Shown here: positions 49,649 through 58,075 of the stretch, in pieces | Numbering within the stretch: position 1 is the stretch's first letter | Layout of the letters: every line of letters starts with the position of its first letter | Source: CAYTMY01 sp964618075 | GTDB taxonomy: Bacteria; Bacillota; Clostridia; Eubacteriales; Anaerofustaceae | Assembly (NCBI GenBank): GCA_964618075.1 | Contig: CAZTZO010000002.1 | Span: forward strand, 1-64,000 | Direction: 5' to 3' | Length of the DNA stretch: 64,000 nt | Translations under genes and position numbers: made by a program | The notes under the pieces: model-generated | Told to the model about the DNA's origin: nothing | The model's input: only the letters and a program-made list of their open reading frames with translations | The model's database searches: none

Positions 49649-50998
49649 ATGACTATATACAGCGACATTATGGAAACCGTCAGAATGCTTGATGATGAAA
49701 AGCTCGATATCAGAACGATAACAATGGGCATTTCTTTATTAGATTGCTTTTCCGGCGACAATATCAATGATAAAATTTACGACAAAATAATGCGTTATGC
49801 TTCAAAGCTTGTCCAAACGGGCGAATTGATTGCAGACGAATACGGAATACCTATCATAAATAAAAGGATATCCGTAACTCCTATTGCGTTGAGCGCACAG
49901 AATTCACAGGAGGCTTTCATTAAAACGGCACAAACGCTTGACCGTGCGGCAAAGGAGACAGGAGTTAACTTTATCGGAGGCTACAGCGCATTGGTTCAGA
50001 AGGGTTTCACAAACACCGACAAGATTTTTTTGGATTCCATACCGCAAGCGCTTGCTTCAAGCGATATGGTGTGTTCAAGCGTGAATGTCGGAAGCACAAA
50101 ATCCGGTATTAATCTTGACGCAGTTAAAATCATGGGTGATATTATTAAAAAGACAGCCTATGAAACGCGTTCAAACGGCTCCATTGGCTGCGCAAAGCTC
50201 GTTGTTTTTGCAAACGCTGTTGAGGACAACCCCTTTATGGCGGGAGCTTTCCACGGAACAGGGGAGGGCGAATGCTGTATTAACGTCGGAGTCAGCGGCC
50301 CAGGTACTGTAAAGGCAGCTATAGAAAAATGCAAGGGCAAGCCCATAGACGAGGTTTGCGAAATGATAAAAAAGACAGCCTTTAAGATAACCCGTGCCGG
50401 CTGGATGGTTGGAAAAGAGGCTTCCGACAGGCTCGGTGTTCCGTTTGGTATACTTGATCTTTCTCTGGCTCCCACACCCGAGATAGGGGATTCCGTTGCG
50501 CTTATACTTGAGGAGATAGGCGTGGAAAAATGCGGAGCGCACGGCAGCACGGCTGCTTTGGCTCTCCTTACAGACGCTGTTAAAAAAGGCGGTATCATGG
50601 CGTCGTCTCATGTCGGAGGACTTAGCGGAGCATTTATACCCGTAAGCGAGGATGCAGCTATGATCGATGCGGCAAGCTGCGGAGCGCTTAGCTTTGACAA
50701 GCTTGAAGCGATGACAAGCGTGTGTTCCGTCGGGCTTGATATGGTAGCTATTGCGGGAGACACTCCCGCAACTACGATAAGCGCGATAATAGCCGATGAA
50801 GCGTCTATCGGCGTTATAAACAATAAAACCACCGCCGTCAGATTAATACCGGTGTATGGTAAAAAAGTGGGCGATGAAGCTAATTTCGGCGGTCTGCTCG
50901 GTTTCGCTCCGATAATGCCGGTAAACGAGTATTCTTCTGCAACGTTTATTGAGCGCGGAGGCCGCATACCTGCGCCTGTACATTCCTTTAAAAACTAA
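49649..50998 (+). CDS. PFL-like DUF711 (UPF0210) family protein
   Basis: The 449-residue product matches UPF0210/DUF711, proteins with a pyruvate formate-lyase-like barrel fold but no known reaction. Recognisable blocks are VRMLDDEKLDIRTITMGISLLDC near the start, NFIGGYSALVQKG, GAFHGTGEGECCINVGVSGPG and CGAHGSTAALALLTDAVKKGG. No glycyl-radical motif is seen at the C terminus. It follows the ACT gene in one operon. A hairpin follows at 51019. Confidence 0.94.
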   Translation: MTIYSDIMETVRMLDDEKLDIRTITMGISLLDCFSGDNINDKIYDKIMRYASKLVQTGELIADEYGIPIINKRISVTPIALSAQNSQEAFIKTAQTLDRAAKETGVNFIGGYSALVQKGFTNTDKIFLDSIPQALASSDMVCSSVNVGSTKSGINLDAVKIMGDIIKKTAYETRSNGSIGCAKLVVFANAVEDNPFMAGAFHGTGEGECCINVGVSGPGTVKAAIEKCKGKPIDEVCEMIKKTAFKITRAGWMVGKEASDRLGVPFGILDLSLAPTPEIGDSVALILEEIGVEKCGAHGSTAALALLTDAVKKGGIMASSHVGGLSGAFIPVSEDAAMIDAASCGALSFDKLEAMTSVCSVGLDMVAIAGDTPATTISAIIADEASIGVINNKTTAVRLIPVYGKKVGDEANFGGLLGFAPIMPVNEYSSATFIERGGRIPAPVHSFKN

Positions 50999-51018
50999 GT
51001 AAAATCATATTTAATAAT

Positions 51019-51051
51019 AATGAAGCCGCCTATTAAATAAGCGGCTTCATT
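51019..51051. terminator. long hairpin between the DUF711 gene and sigH (convergent)
   Basis: AATGAAGCCGC (51019-51029) pairs perfectly with GCGGCTTCATT (51041-51051). There is no strong T-run on either side, so efficiency is uncertain, but the convergent position suits a terminator. Confidence 0.65.
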
Positions 51052-51112
51052 GACTATATCATTATAAATTTCTATAAAGCAGTATAAATAAGTACAAATA
51101 TATATATCGTAC

Positions 51113-51742
51113 TCAGTACTTGGATATCTCACTCAAATAATCATCTATATCAATATTCTCGGAAAGCTTATTTCTCGCACGGTTAAGCGCATTATCAACG
51201 CTTTTTAAATCAACTCCGTCGTTTTTTGCTATTGCTCTGTAGCTGTTGCCGTTTACGAACTTTAATAAAACATCTTTTTCCTTTTCGCTGAGATTGTCGT
51301 TTATTACCTGCGTTACATCGTGAATCATTGTTTGTTTTATAACGTAGGCCTCCGGAGTTTCAGCTACACTTTGTAAAGAAGACATTTGCTCGTATTCGGT
51401 AAAATCCTCGCCGTAAATGGAAATATAATCCCCCAACGGTTTATTCTTCTGGCGGTTTCCAATGGATACGGCTCGTTTGACGTTACACTTAATGCTCATA
51501 AAGGCAAAACCGGTAAATGACAGCTTCGAGTTCGCGTCGTATGTTAAGGCAGCCTTGTATAAGCCGATAAGCGCCTCCTGACGCACGTCCTCTGCCGAGG
51601 CACCCTTAATATAATATAATCTTGTCATATAATTAAGAAACTTGCTGTAGCGGCGAACAATTTCATCAAAGGCTTCCTTTGATTTGTTCTTTACCGATTC
51701 AACAAGTTTTTCATCGCTCAACAAAAATAATTCTTCGCTCAT
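51113..51742 (-). CDS. sigH: RNA polymerase sigma factor SigH (early sporulation)
   Basis: Sigma-70 family factor that starts sporulation gene expression with Spo0A. From ATG 51742 (GGAGGG 8 bp before) it has 209 residues, the size of Spo0H. Region 2 is at about 20-90 (EDVRQEALIGLYKAALTYD with the core-binding DVRQE and LSFTGFAFMSIKCNVKRAV -10 recognition) and region 4 at about 150-205 (LSEKEKDVLLKFVNGNSYRAIAKNDGVDLKSVDNALNRARNKL). Its promoter region carries two Spo0A-box-like sites. It is convergent with the DUF711 gene. Confidence 0.93.
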   Translation of the reverse strand: MSEELFLLSDEKLVESVKNKSKEAFDEIVRRYSKFLNYMTRLYYIKGASAEDVRQEALIGLYKAALTYDANSKLSFTGFAFMSIKCNVKRAVSIGNRQKNKPLGDYISIYGEDFTEYEQMSSLQSVAETPEAYVIKQTMIHDVTQVINDNLSEKEKDVLLKFVNGNSYRAIAKNDGVDLKSVDNALNRARNKLSENIDIDDYLSEISKY

Positions 51743-51782
51743 AACAGAATCCCTCCGTAGACTGTTCATTCATTACATGAAC

Positions 51783-51812
51783 ATAATATAATACAAAGGG
51801 ATTGTTTGTCAA
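51783..51812 (-). promoter_or_regulatory. sigma-A promoter of sigH
   Basis: On the minus strand TTGACA (51812-51807) and TATTAT (51788-51783) are spaced 18 bp, about 40 bp before the sigH ATG. Confidence 0.75.
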
Positions 51813-51820
51813 TTAAGCAT

Positions 51821-51837
51821 TGTCGAATATTATCGAA
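51821..51837. promoter_or_regulatory. tandem Spo0A-box-like sites upstream of sigH
   Basis: TGTCGAA (51821-51827) is an exact 0A box and TATCGAA (51831-51837) differs by one base. They repeat with a 10-bp period, the spacing of tandem 0A boxes, and end 8 bp above the -35 of the sigH promoter, where an activator can contact polymerase. Confidence 0.6.
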
Positions 51838-51923
51838 ATATGTAAGTTTTTATCTTTTTTTTATGGTTTGCTTTACTGAATTTTTATAATATTCAGAATA
51901 TAAATAAAATCGTTCAATAAATA

Positions 51924-53843
51924 TTATTTACCTGCTTTTATCATATTTATAAGACCGCCGTATATGAGAAGCTCTTTTTCTCTTTCGGTGATTTCGATAT
52001 TCACGGTAAACGATACGTTTTTTGTTTTATTTTTTATCAATAAGCAGCCTGAATTTAACTGTTCAGAGGGCTTTTCTATTACAAGCACATCTTTCTGAGC
52101 GATATTATCGTAGTCTTCATCACATGCAAATATCAAAGGAAGAATACCGTTATTGATAAGATTGTTTTTGTGTATTCTGGCAAATGATTTGGCAATCACC
52201 GCTTTTACTCCGAGATATAAGGGTACGAGAGCCGCATGTTCTCTGCTTGAACCTTGTCCGTAATTTGAGCCTCCTACGATAATGCACCCGCTGTCATAGG
52301 CCTTTGCTTTTGAAGGAAAGCTTTCGTCTACGGGAGTAAGACAGAAATTTGACAGGTACTCTATATTCGAGCGATACGGTAGCAGCTTTGCGTTTGAGGG
52401 CATTATATCGTCTGTCGTAATATTGTCGCCGAGCTTTGTGGCAACGGGAATCTCGTAAAAATCTCTTATTGCCTCAGCCTTGGGGAAGGGCTTTATATTT
52501 GGACCTTTAATGCTTTGCTTTGAAGTGTCGCACGAGGGCATAATAAACATATTGTCGTTGACCACATAGCTTGACGGTTCGTCGACTTTTTCGTTTACCA
52601 ATCCTGACGGATCTGTTATATAACCGCTAAGAGCGCTTGCTGCAGCCGTTTGCGGGCTTACAAGATAAACCATAGCGTCGGTGGTTCCGCTTCTGCCTTT
52701 GAAATTCCTGTTGAAGGTTCTCAAGGATACTCCGTTTGAATTCGGGCTTTGTCCCATTCCTATGCATGGACCGCAGCCACATTCGAGTATACGCGCTCCT
52801 GCATTGAGCAGGTCGTTTAGAGCGCCGTTTTCGCTGAGCATGGAAAGTACTTGTCTTGAACCGCATGAAACGGTAAAAGATAAGTTTTGGGCAATAGTTT
52901 TACCCTTAAGCACAGAGGCTACTGTCATCATATCCTCATATGAAGAGTTTGTGCAGCTGCCTACGCATATTTGGTCAACCTTCAAGCCAGCAAGCTCGCT
53001 GACGGGTTTTACGATATCAGGCATATGGGGTGCTGCTGCGAGGGGAGTGAGATTTGATAAATTTATTTCTATTATTTTATAGTACTCACAATCATCATCT
53101 GCGTATAGTTCTTTGTATGCTTCGCTTCTGTTTTGGGCATCGAAAAATAATTTTGTTCGTTCATCCGAGGGGAATATGGATGTCGTTGCGCCCAGCTCGG
53201 CTCCCATATTGGTTATGGTGGCTCTCTGAGAAACTCCGAGTGACTTTACGCCCGCTCCGAAGTATTCGATAATACAGCCGACTCCGCCCTTTACGCTTAA
53301 TTGTCTGAGCACCTCGAGTATAACGTCCTTTGCGCCCGTTTCATTTCTTAATTCACCTGTCAGTTTAACTCCGATTATCTTGGGCATATTAAGATAATAC
53401 TCTTTACCTGCCATTGCCGCAGCTACGTCAAGTCCGCCGGCGCCTATCGCTATCATTCCAACTGCGCCGCATGTCGGCGTATGACTGTCGGAGCCGAGAA
53501 GAGTCTCTCCCGGAGCAGAAAACCTGTCAAGGTTCAACCTGTGGCAGATACCGTTGCCTGCCTTTGAAAAAATCACGCCTGCTTTATCGGCAACGCTTTG
53601 TATGTAAATATGGTCGTCCATATTTTCAGGGCCTGTCTGGAGCATGTTGTGATCAATATAAGCAACCGAGCATTTTGTCTTTTTAACTTCGTTTGTAATG
53701 GCCTCATACTGTAAATAAGCCATAGTTCCCGTTGAATCCTGCGTAAGAGTGTTATCTATCCTAATAGCAATCGAGCTTGCGGGCTTCATTTCCCCGTAAA
53801 CAAGGTGTTCCTTTATTATCTTTTCACTAAGAGTAAGTCCCAT
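51924..53843 (-). CDS. acnA: aconitate hydratase
   Basis: Isomerises citrate and isocitrate through an iron-sulfur cluster. The 639-residue product has the four-domain layout in a compact form typical of anaerobes: LGSDSHTPTCGAVGMIAIGAGGLDVAAAMAG (about 125-158, first cluster Cys), ICVGSCTNSSYEDM and LECGCGPCIGMGQSP (cluster cysteines), and a C-terminal swivel domain with GGSNYGQGSSREHAALVP. The related isopropylmalate isomerase large subunit is excluded because the swivel domain is fused. No citrate synthase or isocitrate dehydrogenase is nearby. The gene symbol follows the general convention only. Confidence 0.93.
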   Translation of the reverse strand: MGLTLSEKIIKEHLVYGEMKPASSIAIRIDNTLTQDSTGTMAYLQYEAITNEVKKTKCSVAYIDHNMLQTGPENMDDHIYIQSVADKAGVIFSKAGNGICHRLNLDRFSAPGETLLGSDSHTPTCGAVGMIAIGAGGLDVAAAMAGKEYYLNMPKIIGVKLTGELRNETGAKDVILEVLRQLSVKGGVGCIIEYFGAGVKSLGVSQRATITNMGAELGATTSIFPSDERTKLFFDAQNRSEAYKELYADDDCEYYKIIEINLSNLTPLAAAPHMPDIVKPVSELAGLKVDQICVGSCTNSSYEDMMTVASVLKGKTIAQNLSFTVSCGSRQVLSMLSENGALNDLLNAGARILECGCGPCIGMGQSPNSNGVSLRTFNRNFKGRSGTTDAMVYLVSPQTAAASALSGYITDPSGLVNEKVDEPSSYVVNDNMFIMPSCDTSKQSIKGPNIKPFPKAEAIRDFYEIPVATKLGDNITTDDIMPSNAKLLPYRSNIEYLSNFCLTPVDESFPSKAKAYDSGCIIVGGSNYGQGSSREHAALVPLYLGVKAVIAKSFARIHKNNLINNGILPLIFACDEDYDNIAQKDVLVIEKPSEQLNSGCLLIKNKTKNVSFTVNIEITEREKELLIYGGLINMIKAGK

Positions 53844-53977
53844 ATCATATTCCTTTTATTTTTATTAAAATAACTTATTTATTCTACCACAAACCGAATC
53901 CGATTCAAACAAAAAAAGTGTTTGAGGGTATGTTTAGCAAAGTTTCGCTCGCTTCATATTTAATTTTTATATAATTC

Positions 53978-54007
53978 TTGCATTATGTAATGTAACTATG
54001 CTATAGT
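53978..54007 (+). promoter_or_regulatory. promoter of the ferredoxin gene
   Basis: TTGCAT (53978-53983) and TATAGT (54002-54007) are spaced 18 bp, 37 bp before the ATG; GGAGGT precedes the start. Confidence 0.7.
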
Positions 54008-54043
54008 GTTGACTGAAATATCACTGCGGAGGTGTACATTTAA

Positions 54044-54220
54044 ATGGCATACGTTATAACAGACGCTTGTGTAGCATGCGGAGCATGTGCAGATGAATGC
54101 CCTTCTGAAGCAATATCAGAAGGCGATGAGAAATTCGTCATTGATCCCGAGAAATGTGTAGATTGCGGATCATGCGCCGATGTTTGTCCGGTAGAAGCTC
54201 CTCAAGAATCAGACAAATAG
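54044..54220 (+). CDS. ferredoxin, two [4Fe-4S] clusters
   Basis: Short clostridial ferredoxin of 58 residues, too short for many gene finders. Two cysteine groups are complete: C9-x2-C12-x2-C15-x3-C19-P and C38-x2-C41-x2-C44-x3-C48-P. It carries low-potential electrons, and is a likely acceptor for the 2-oxoacid oxidoreductase encoded at the right end of the window, though not adjacent to it. It is monocistronic with its own promoter, GGAGGT site and terminator. Confidence 0.97.
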   Translation: MAYVITDACVACGACADECPSEAISEGDEKFVIDPEKCVDCGSCADVCPVEAPQESDK

Positions 54221-54228
54221 TAAAAAAT

Positions 54229-54256
54229 TGCTCCCTTTTAAGGGGGCATTTTTTAT
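54229..54256 (+). terminator. intrinsic terminator after the ferredoxin gene
   Basis: TGCTCCC (54229-54235), loop TTTTAA, GGGGGCA (54242-54248), then T6. Confidence 0.9.
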
Positions 54257-54289
54257 TTATCGTGTATAATTAAAAAAAAGGAGCGTTAT

Positions 54290-55027
54290 ATGGAGTATAC
54301 TTCTGAATTTTACAGGCTTGACGAGCTTGAACGCAATAACTGTAAGCTCTTGCAGGACACCAGAGAGTTTTGTTTTGGTATGGACAGTGTGCTGTTAGCG
54401 GATTATGCCGTCGGTAGCATAAAGAACAATTCACATATAATGGAATTATGCTGCGGTAACGGAGCGGTAAGCGTGCTTATGCTTGCCAGAAATTCTATGC
54501 TCGATATAACCGGCGTTGAAATAAATGAAAACAGCGCAGCCCTAGGAGTTCATAATTCGAAAATAAACGGATTTGAAGAAAAATTTCGCGTTGAAAATTG
54601 TGATTTGCGTGAATTACCGAAAGCATACTCAAATATGTTTGACGCAGTTGTAGTCAACCCCCCGTATTATCTACCCGAATGCGGAATACAAAGCACTAAT
54701 TCAAACAAGATATCTGCCAGAAGTGAAGCCGATGTTGCGTTTTTAGATGTGATAGTGTGCGCAAAGAGGGTTTTAAAGGACAAAGGCAAGCTGATTATGG
54801 TTCACCGACCAAACCGATTGGGAGAAATAGTCAATATGCTCGAATCGAACTTATTTGCTTTGAAGCAAATACGCTTTGTTTACCCTAAAAAAGGCACAAG
54901 GGCAAACGCAATGCTTATTAATGCAACGAAAAACGGAGGGCATTTCACCGATGTTTTAACCCCTCTTATAGTTTACGATGAACAAGGTAATTACACAAAT
55001 GATATAATGAAAATATATTACGGTTAA
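54290..55027 (+). CDS. TrmN6/YfiC-like N6-adenine methyltransferase
   Basis: Class I SAM-dependent methyltransferase of 245 residues, of the group that methylates adenine N6 of tRNA or rRNA. Motifs: the SAM loop IMELCCGNGAVSVLML (about 44-59), acidic GVEINENSAALG, and the catalytic NPPYYLPE (about 123-130). The N terminus (RLDELERNNCKLLQDTREFCFGMDSVLLADYA) is typical of the tRNA1(Val) A37 enzyme and its Firmicute homologues. AAAAGGAG precedes the ATG. It is convergent with the coiled-coil membrane gene at 55035. Confidence 0.92.
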   Translation: MEYTSEFYRLDELERNNCKLLQDTREFCFGMDSVLLADYAVGSIKNNSHIMELCCGNGAVSVLMLARNSMLDITGVEINENSAALGVHNSKINGFEEKFRVENCDLRELPKAYSNMFDAVVVNPPYYLPECGIQSTNSNKISARSEADVAFLDVIVCAKRVLKDKGKLIMVHRPNRLGEIVNMLESNLFALKQIRFVYPKKGTRANAMLINATKNGGHFTDVLTPLIVYDEQGNYTNDIMKIYYG

Positions 55028-55034
55028 ATCCTTA

Positions 55035-55616
55035 TTAATTAAAATAGCATTTAAAGACAAATACAGCGTTGCCTGTTGCGGAATACTGCGCTCCGACATA
55101 TTCCAACCTGTAATAGGTTCGTCCGTAAAGGTTATGCTCCGACTTAAATCTCGTAACCAAAGCGTCTATCATATAATCCTCGGTAGTGTTGATAGGGAAC
55201 GTTCTGTTTACACATGGCATCGTATCCTCCGAGTATTTCATATATTGACTGACCTTCAGATTGACCTGCTGTATAATATATGTAACACGTATTTCCGGCA
55301 ATTCTTCGTTTGGCACGATGTTTGTTACATTCGTGCTGTTTGAGTTTACGCTGTAAGGATCGCCCGTAGTATTATTCAAAAGCATACTTACCTGTTGCTG
55401 TATAAGCTGGACTTCATTATCCGCAAGAGAGACCTGTTCGCTTAAATCGTTTATCATTTCATCTGATTCGTCGTGTTGTTTTTTTATCTTCGTTAAAAGG
55501 TTTTGATCCAGAGTAATCAAAGCAAACCTGTTTGTGGAAACAGACAGAGCGAAAACGACTATAAGTGCGATATTGAACAGAGCTATGAAGGACATTATCA
55601 TTTTCTTGGTTTTCAT
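55035..55616 (-). CDS. single-pass membrane protein with coiled coil, unknown function
   Basis: I recognise no family. The 193-residue product has a membrane helix at 5-26 (KMIMSFIALFNIALIVVFALS), an external coiled coil about 40-80 (LTKIKKQHDESDEMINDLSEQVSL, NEVQLIQQQVSMLL), an Asn/Thr-rich linker, and a C-terminal globular domain with aromatics (YYRLEYVGAQYSATGNAVFVFKCYF). It follows the next upstream minus-strand gene by 11 bp, and both share the same membrane-plus-coiled-coil layout. Confidence 0.75.
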   Translation of the reverse strand: MKTKKMIMSFIALFNIALIVVFALSVSTNRFALITLDQNLLTKIKKQHDESDEMINDLSEQVSLADNEVQLIQQQVSMLLNNTTGDPYSVNSNSTNVTNIVPNEELPEIRVTYIIQQVNLKVSQYMKYSEDTMPCVNRTFPINTTEDYMIDALVTRFKSEHNLYGRTYYRLEYVGAQYSATGNAVFVFKCYFN

Positions 55617-55627
55617 ATTTAAAACAC

Positions 55628-56185
55628 CTACTGTGCGTTAGTCTTATTTGACTGAGCAAGCTGTTTGTTTAAATCGGTTATAGTTGCATTGAGTTCTTTT
55701 ATTTTTGTTTCAAGGTCCTTTGACTTTTTATCGAGCGCATCATAGTTGCTTTGCAGTACCTTCATATCGTTTTGCATATCGGTTACGGTGGTTGAGTAGT
55801 CGTCTATGGTTTTCTCGTATTTATTGAGTATTATATACTTGCCTACAAGAAACCACGCTAAATTTGTAAGCAATATGAACAGTATGCATAACCCCAAACC
55901 GCTTTTTACTTTTTTGCCGTCTTTGTTTTTATCCTTCTTTTTCGTCTTCGTGTCTTCTTTTTTTGTAGGCAAAAGGATCAATTCTTCATTCTCTTTTTTC
56001 TTTTCTTCGATATGCTTTTCGTCGTTATCCTTTACATCGACCTCTATAACAGCGTTATTGTTGTCAATTTTTTTCGGCGTATCGGTTTTATCGGGGGATT
56101 GTTTATATATATCCTCCGGCTTTACTTCTATTATTTTGTTTCCTTCGCTGTCATATTGCTCTTTTATCTTTTTTCTACCGGCCAT
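55628..56185 (-). CDS. highly charged single-pass membrane protein with C-terminal coiled coil
   Basis: No known family. Of 185 residues the first ~95 are a charged, low-complexity cytoplasmic region (KKEDTKTKKKDKNKDGKKV), residues 97-118 form a membrane helix (GLCILFILLTNLAWFLVGKYII), and about 120-180 form an external coiled coil (DDYSTTVTDMQNDMKVLQSNYDALDKKSKDLETKIKELNATITDLNKQL). It pairs with the gene 11 bp downstream; the two coiled coils may associate. The name homology to division or polar-growth scaffolds is not supported by sequence. Confidence 0.75.
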   Translation of the reverse strand: MAGRKKIKEQYDSEGNKIIEVKPEDIYKQSPDKTDTPKKIDNNNAVIEVDVKDNDEKHIEEKKKENEELILLPTKKEDTKTKKKDKNKDGKKVKSGLGLCILFILLTNLAWFLVGKYIILNKYEKTIDDYSTTVTDMQNDMKVLQSNYDALDKKSKDLETKIKELNATITDLNKQLAQSNKTNAQ

Positions 56186-56235
56186 TTAGGGCTCCTTTTA
56201 AGATAATAATATTTAATTATAAATATTTTCAGATA

Positions 56236-57603
56236 TTATGTCAACTTAAGTATCGTTTGCGGTGTATATACTTTTTTTGATATTACTATAGAATCCTTAC
56301 GCGCAAATTCACTGTTGAAGAAATTCAAATAAGTTCCGGGAGAAAAAATTCCGCCGAAGGATATCTTATCGATCCCAAGGTGTCCCAAAATATCGTCCGT
56401 AACTTTGGCGCAGTTCATATAAAGACCGAAATATGATTTGTATTTGCTTCCGGTTTCAAATTTGTAGAAATCGGCGCCGGTAGCCTTGTACAGCTCGCTT
56501 GCGTAGTCCGTGGCTTCAGTTTTGGCAAGTACCTGTTTTTTTCTTTCGAATTCCTTAGCGGGGGGCTCCCATGATACCGTCTGCTCAAACAAATCGTCTA
56601 TTGCTTTTTTAATGGCATTCTTTTCATCATCGTTAAGCTTCAGCCCATAGCTGACTATAAGCTTTTGTGAATATGATACGCAAAATTTTATATACGGGAT
56701 TCTTTTAACGCTTTCAAGCACGCCTTCTCCCGCTATCCCCATAAGGTACATGGAAGCGTCATCATAATTGCCGTACGATATCACCCGGTCGCCGAAGGCA
56801 ATATCCACATGACCTCCGAGACTCGGCCATATGTCGGAGGTATGTATGAGCACCTCCATATCATTCGGCTCGTCTATTTTTTTAACGGACAATTCCTCAG
56901 GTCTTACACTGCCGTTGTATATCGCTTTTCTCATCTCTTTAACGAAGTTTAATGGGAAAAATGCGGTGATAAAACCGGGAAGCGATATTCTTACATGTCT
57001 TCTCGCAGAATACGCTTCTTTTGCAAATAACTGCGTTAAGAATTCGTCAAACTGCGTAACTGCATAAATACACAGATATAACCCGACAAGGCGTGCAAGG
57101 AGGACAAAATCCATTTTCGGTACGGCTACCTTCGCAATGCCCAGAGCGCTTAAAAACAATCCCATCAATACATTTGAAATTACGCCCTTAGTTTTGTCTT
57201 TTTTGCATTGAAAAGCCGTTACAAAGCGTATAAATGCTATGATAAAGCACCACAGTGAAATAAAGATGCTCAGCATAATACCGGCTACGTCAGGTGCGAA
57301 AATTATTAATACAAAGGAAACGCTTCCGCCTATTAGCTCGGTAAAGCCTATTTTACTTGTATGATTTTGAAAGATACGCACAATAGCGACCGCTACAGTA
57401 TAGACAGCCACACCCAAAAGCAGATACGGTATAGCTATCATAAAGTATATGTCGTTAAATAAAAGCAGTAAACCTGTGCCCAAATAGATCAAGCCGTTAA
57501 ACATGAACACATATTTATTTATTTGTTTTTGCTTCATATATGATTTTAACGCACTTTTCAATTCAAGCTTCTCCGAGATAGTTTCTTTATTATAAGTATA
57601 CAC
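56236..57603 (-). CDS. HdeD-like (DUF308) membrane protein fused to a probable permuted papain-fold domain
   Basis: Residues about 28-190 form six hydrophobic helices typical of DUF308/HdeD proteins. After a basic segment (200-210) residues 250-455 form a soluble domain: IHTSD (H254), GGHVDIAFGDRVISYGNY with H265 starting a strand, and MNCAKVTDDILG with C398 in an NC motif. The order His-then-Cys, with GH-V-I-GD and NC motifs, matches permuted NlpC/LRAT/YiiX-like cysteine hydrolases, although the second His is unclear. This fusion is unusual. A Spo0A-box-like site lies 45-51 bp upstream. Role inferred as a membrane-tethered thiol hydrolase or acyltransferase of unknown substrate. Confidence 0.7.
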   Translation of the reverse strand: MYTYNKETISEKLELKSALKSYMKQKQINKYVFMFNGLIYLGTGLLLLFNDIYFMIAIPYLLLGVAVYTVAVAIVRIFQNHTSKIGFTELIGGSVSFVLIIFAPDVAGIMLSIFISLWCFIIAFIRFVTAFQCKKDKTKGVISNVLMGLFLSALGIAKVAVPKMDFVLLARLVGLYLCIYAVTQFDEFLTQLFAKEAYSARRHVRISLPGFITAFFPLNFVKEMRKAIYNGSVRPEELSVKKIDEPNDMEVLIHTSDIWPSLGGHVDIAFGDRVISYGNYDDASMYLMGIAGEGVLESVKRIPYIKFCVSYSQKLIVSYGLKLNDDEKNAIKKAIDDLFEQTVSWEPPAKEFERKKQVLAKTEATDYASELYKATGADFYKFETGSKYKSYFGLYMNCAKVTDDILGHLGIDKISFGGIFSPGTYLNFFNSEFARKDSIVISKKVYTPQTILKLT

Positions 57604-57616
57604 ATTTTACCACAAT

Positions 57617-57654
57617 ATTATATAGCAGAGTACTTAATTTGAGTTTGTTCGACA
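57617..57654 (-). promoter_or_regulatory. putative promoter with Spo0A box for the DUF308/papain-like gene
   Basis: On the minus strand an exact 0A box TGTCGAA (57654-57648) lies 2 bp above a poor -35 position (AACTCA, 57645-57640) and a perfect TATAAT (57622-57617) at 17 bp. A weak -35 next to a 0A box fits an activated promoter. Confidence 0.45.
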
Positions 57655-58003
57655 AATTCCATCCGCTATAAAAAAATAAAAGACGAATTTAGCCCATTGC
57701 AATAAATTGCACGGATAAGGAAGTGCAGCTTTTGGTTTGACTTTAACCTTTTATCAAAAAAATAAGTCCTTGGATTTATCTAAATGAGACCGCCGACAAT
57801 CAACTGGCAGCAAATTTTAATTACGCTGTGAAAAAAGCGTCGTTATGTCGGCGAAAGGAAGGTATTCAACGAGGTAAACTCATCGCAACGAAGCATGTAA
57901 GGAATGGAGTTTAAATATAAATTTGATTAGCAGCTCAATAATGCTGTATCGTATCAGACATTATCTAAGAAAAGGATTTTTTACTTCTAAATTTAATTTT
58001 ATA
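57655..58003. other. 349-bp intergenic region with a spaced inverted repeat
   Basis: No gene is supported. It has a direct inverted pair CGCCGACA (57791-57798) and TGTCGGCG (57846-57853) 47 bp apart enclosing GCTGTGAAAAAAGCGTCG, which could fold as RNA. No known riboswitch is recognised. It precedes the TetR-controlled promoter. Confidence 0.5.
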
Positions 58004-58053
58004 TTGACAAAATACAAGTATATCCATATACTATAAAAGATTGACCGGTCAAT
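58004..58053 (+). promoter_or_regulatory. promoter with perfect TetR-type operator
   Basis: TTGACA (58004-58009) and TATACT (58027-58032) are spaced 17 bp. At the expected transcription start lies a perfect 14-bp palindrome ATTGACCGGTCAAT (58040-58053), the form of a TetR-family operator. The TetR gene 0.8 kb downstream is the natural repressor. GGAGGT and ATG follow at 58063-58078. Confidence 0.82.
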
Positions 58054-58075
58054 TAATTATAAGGAGGTAATATTT

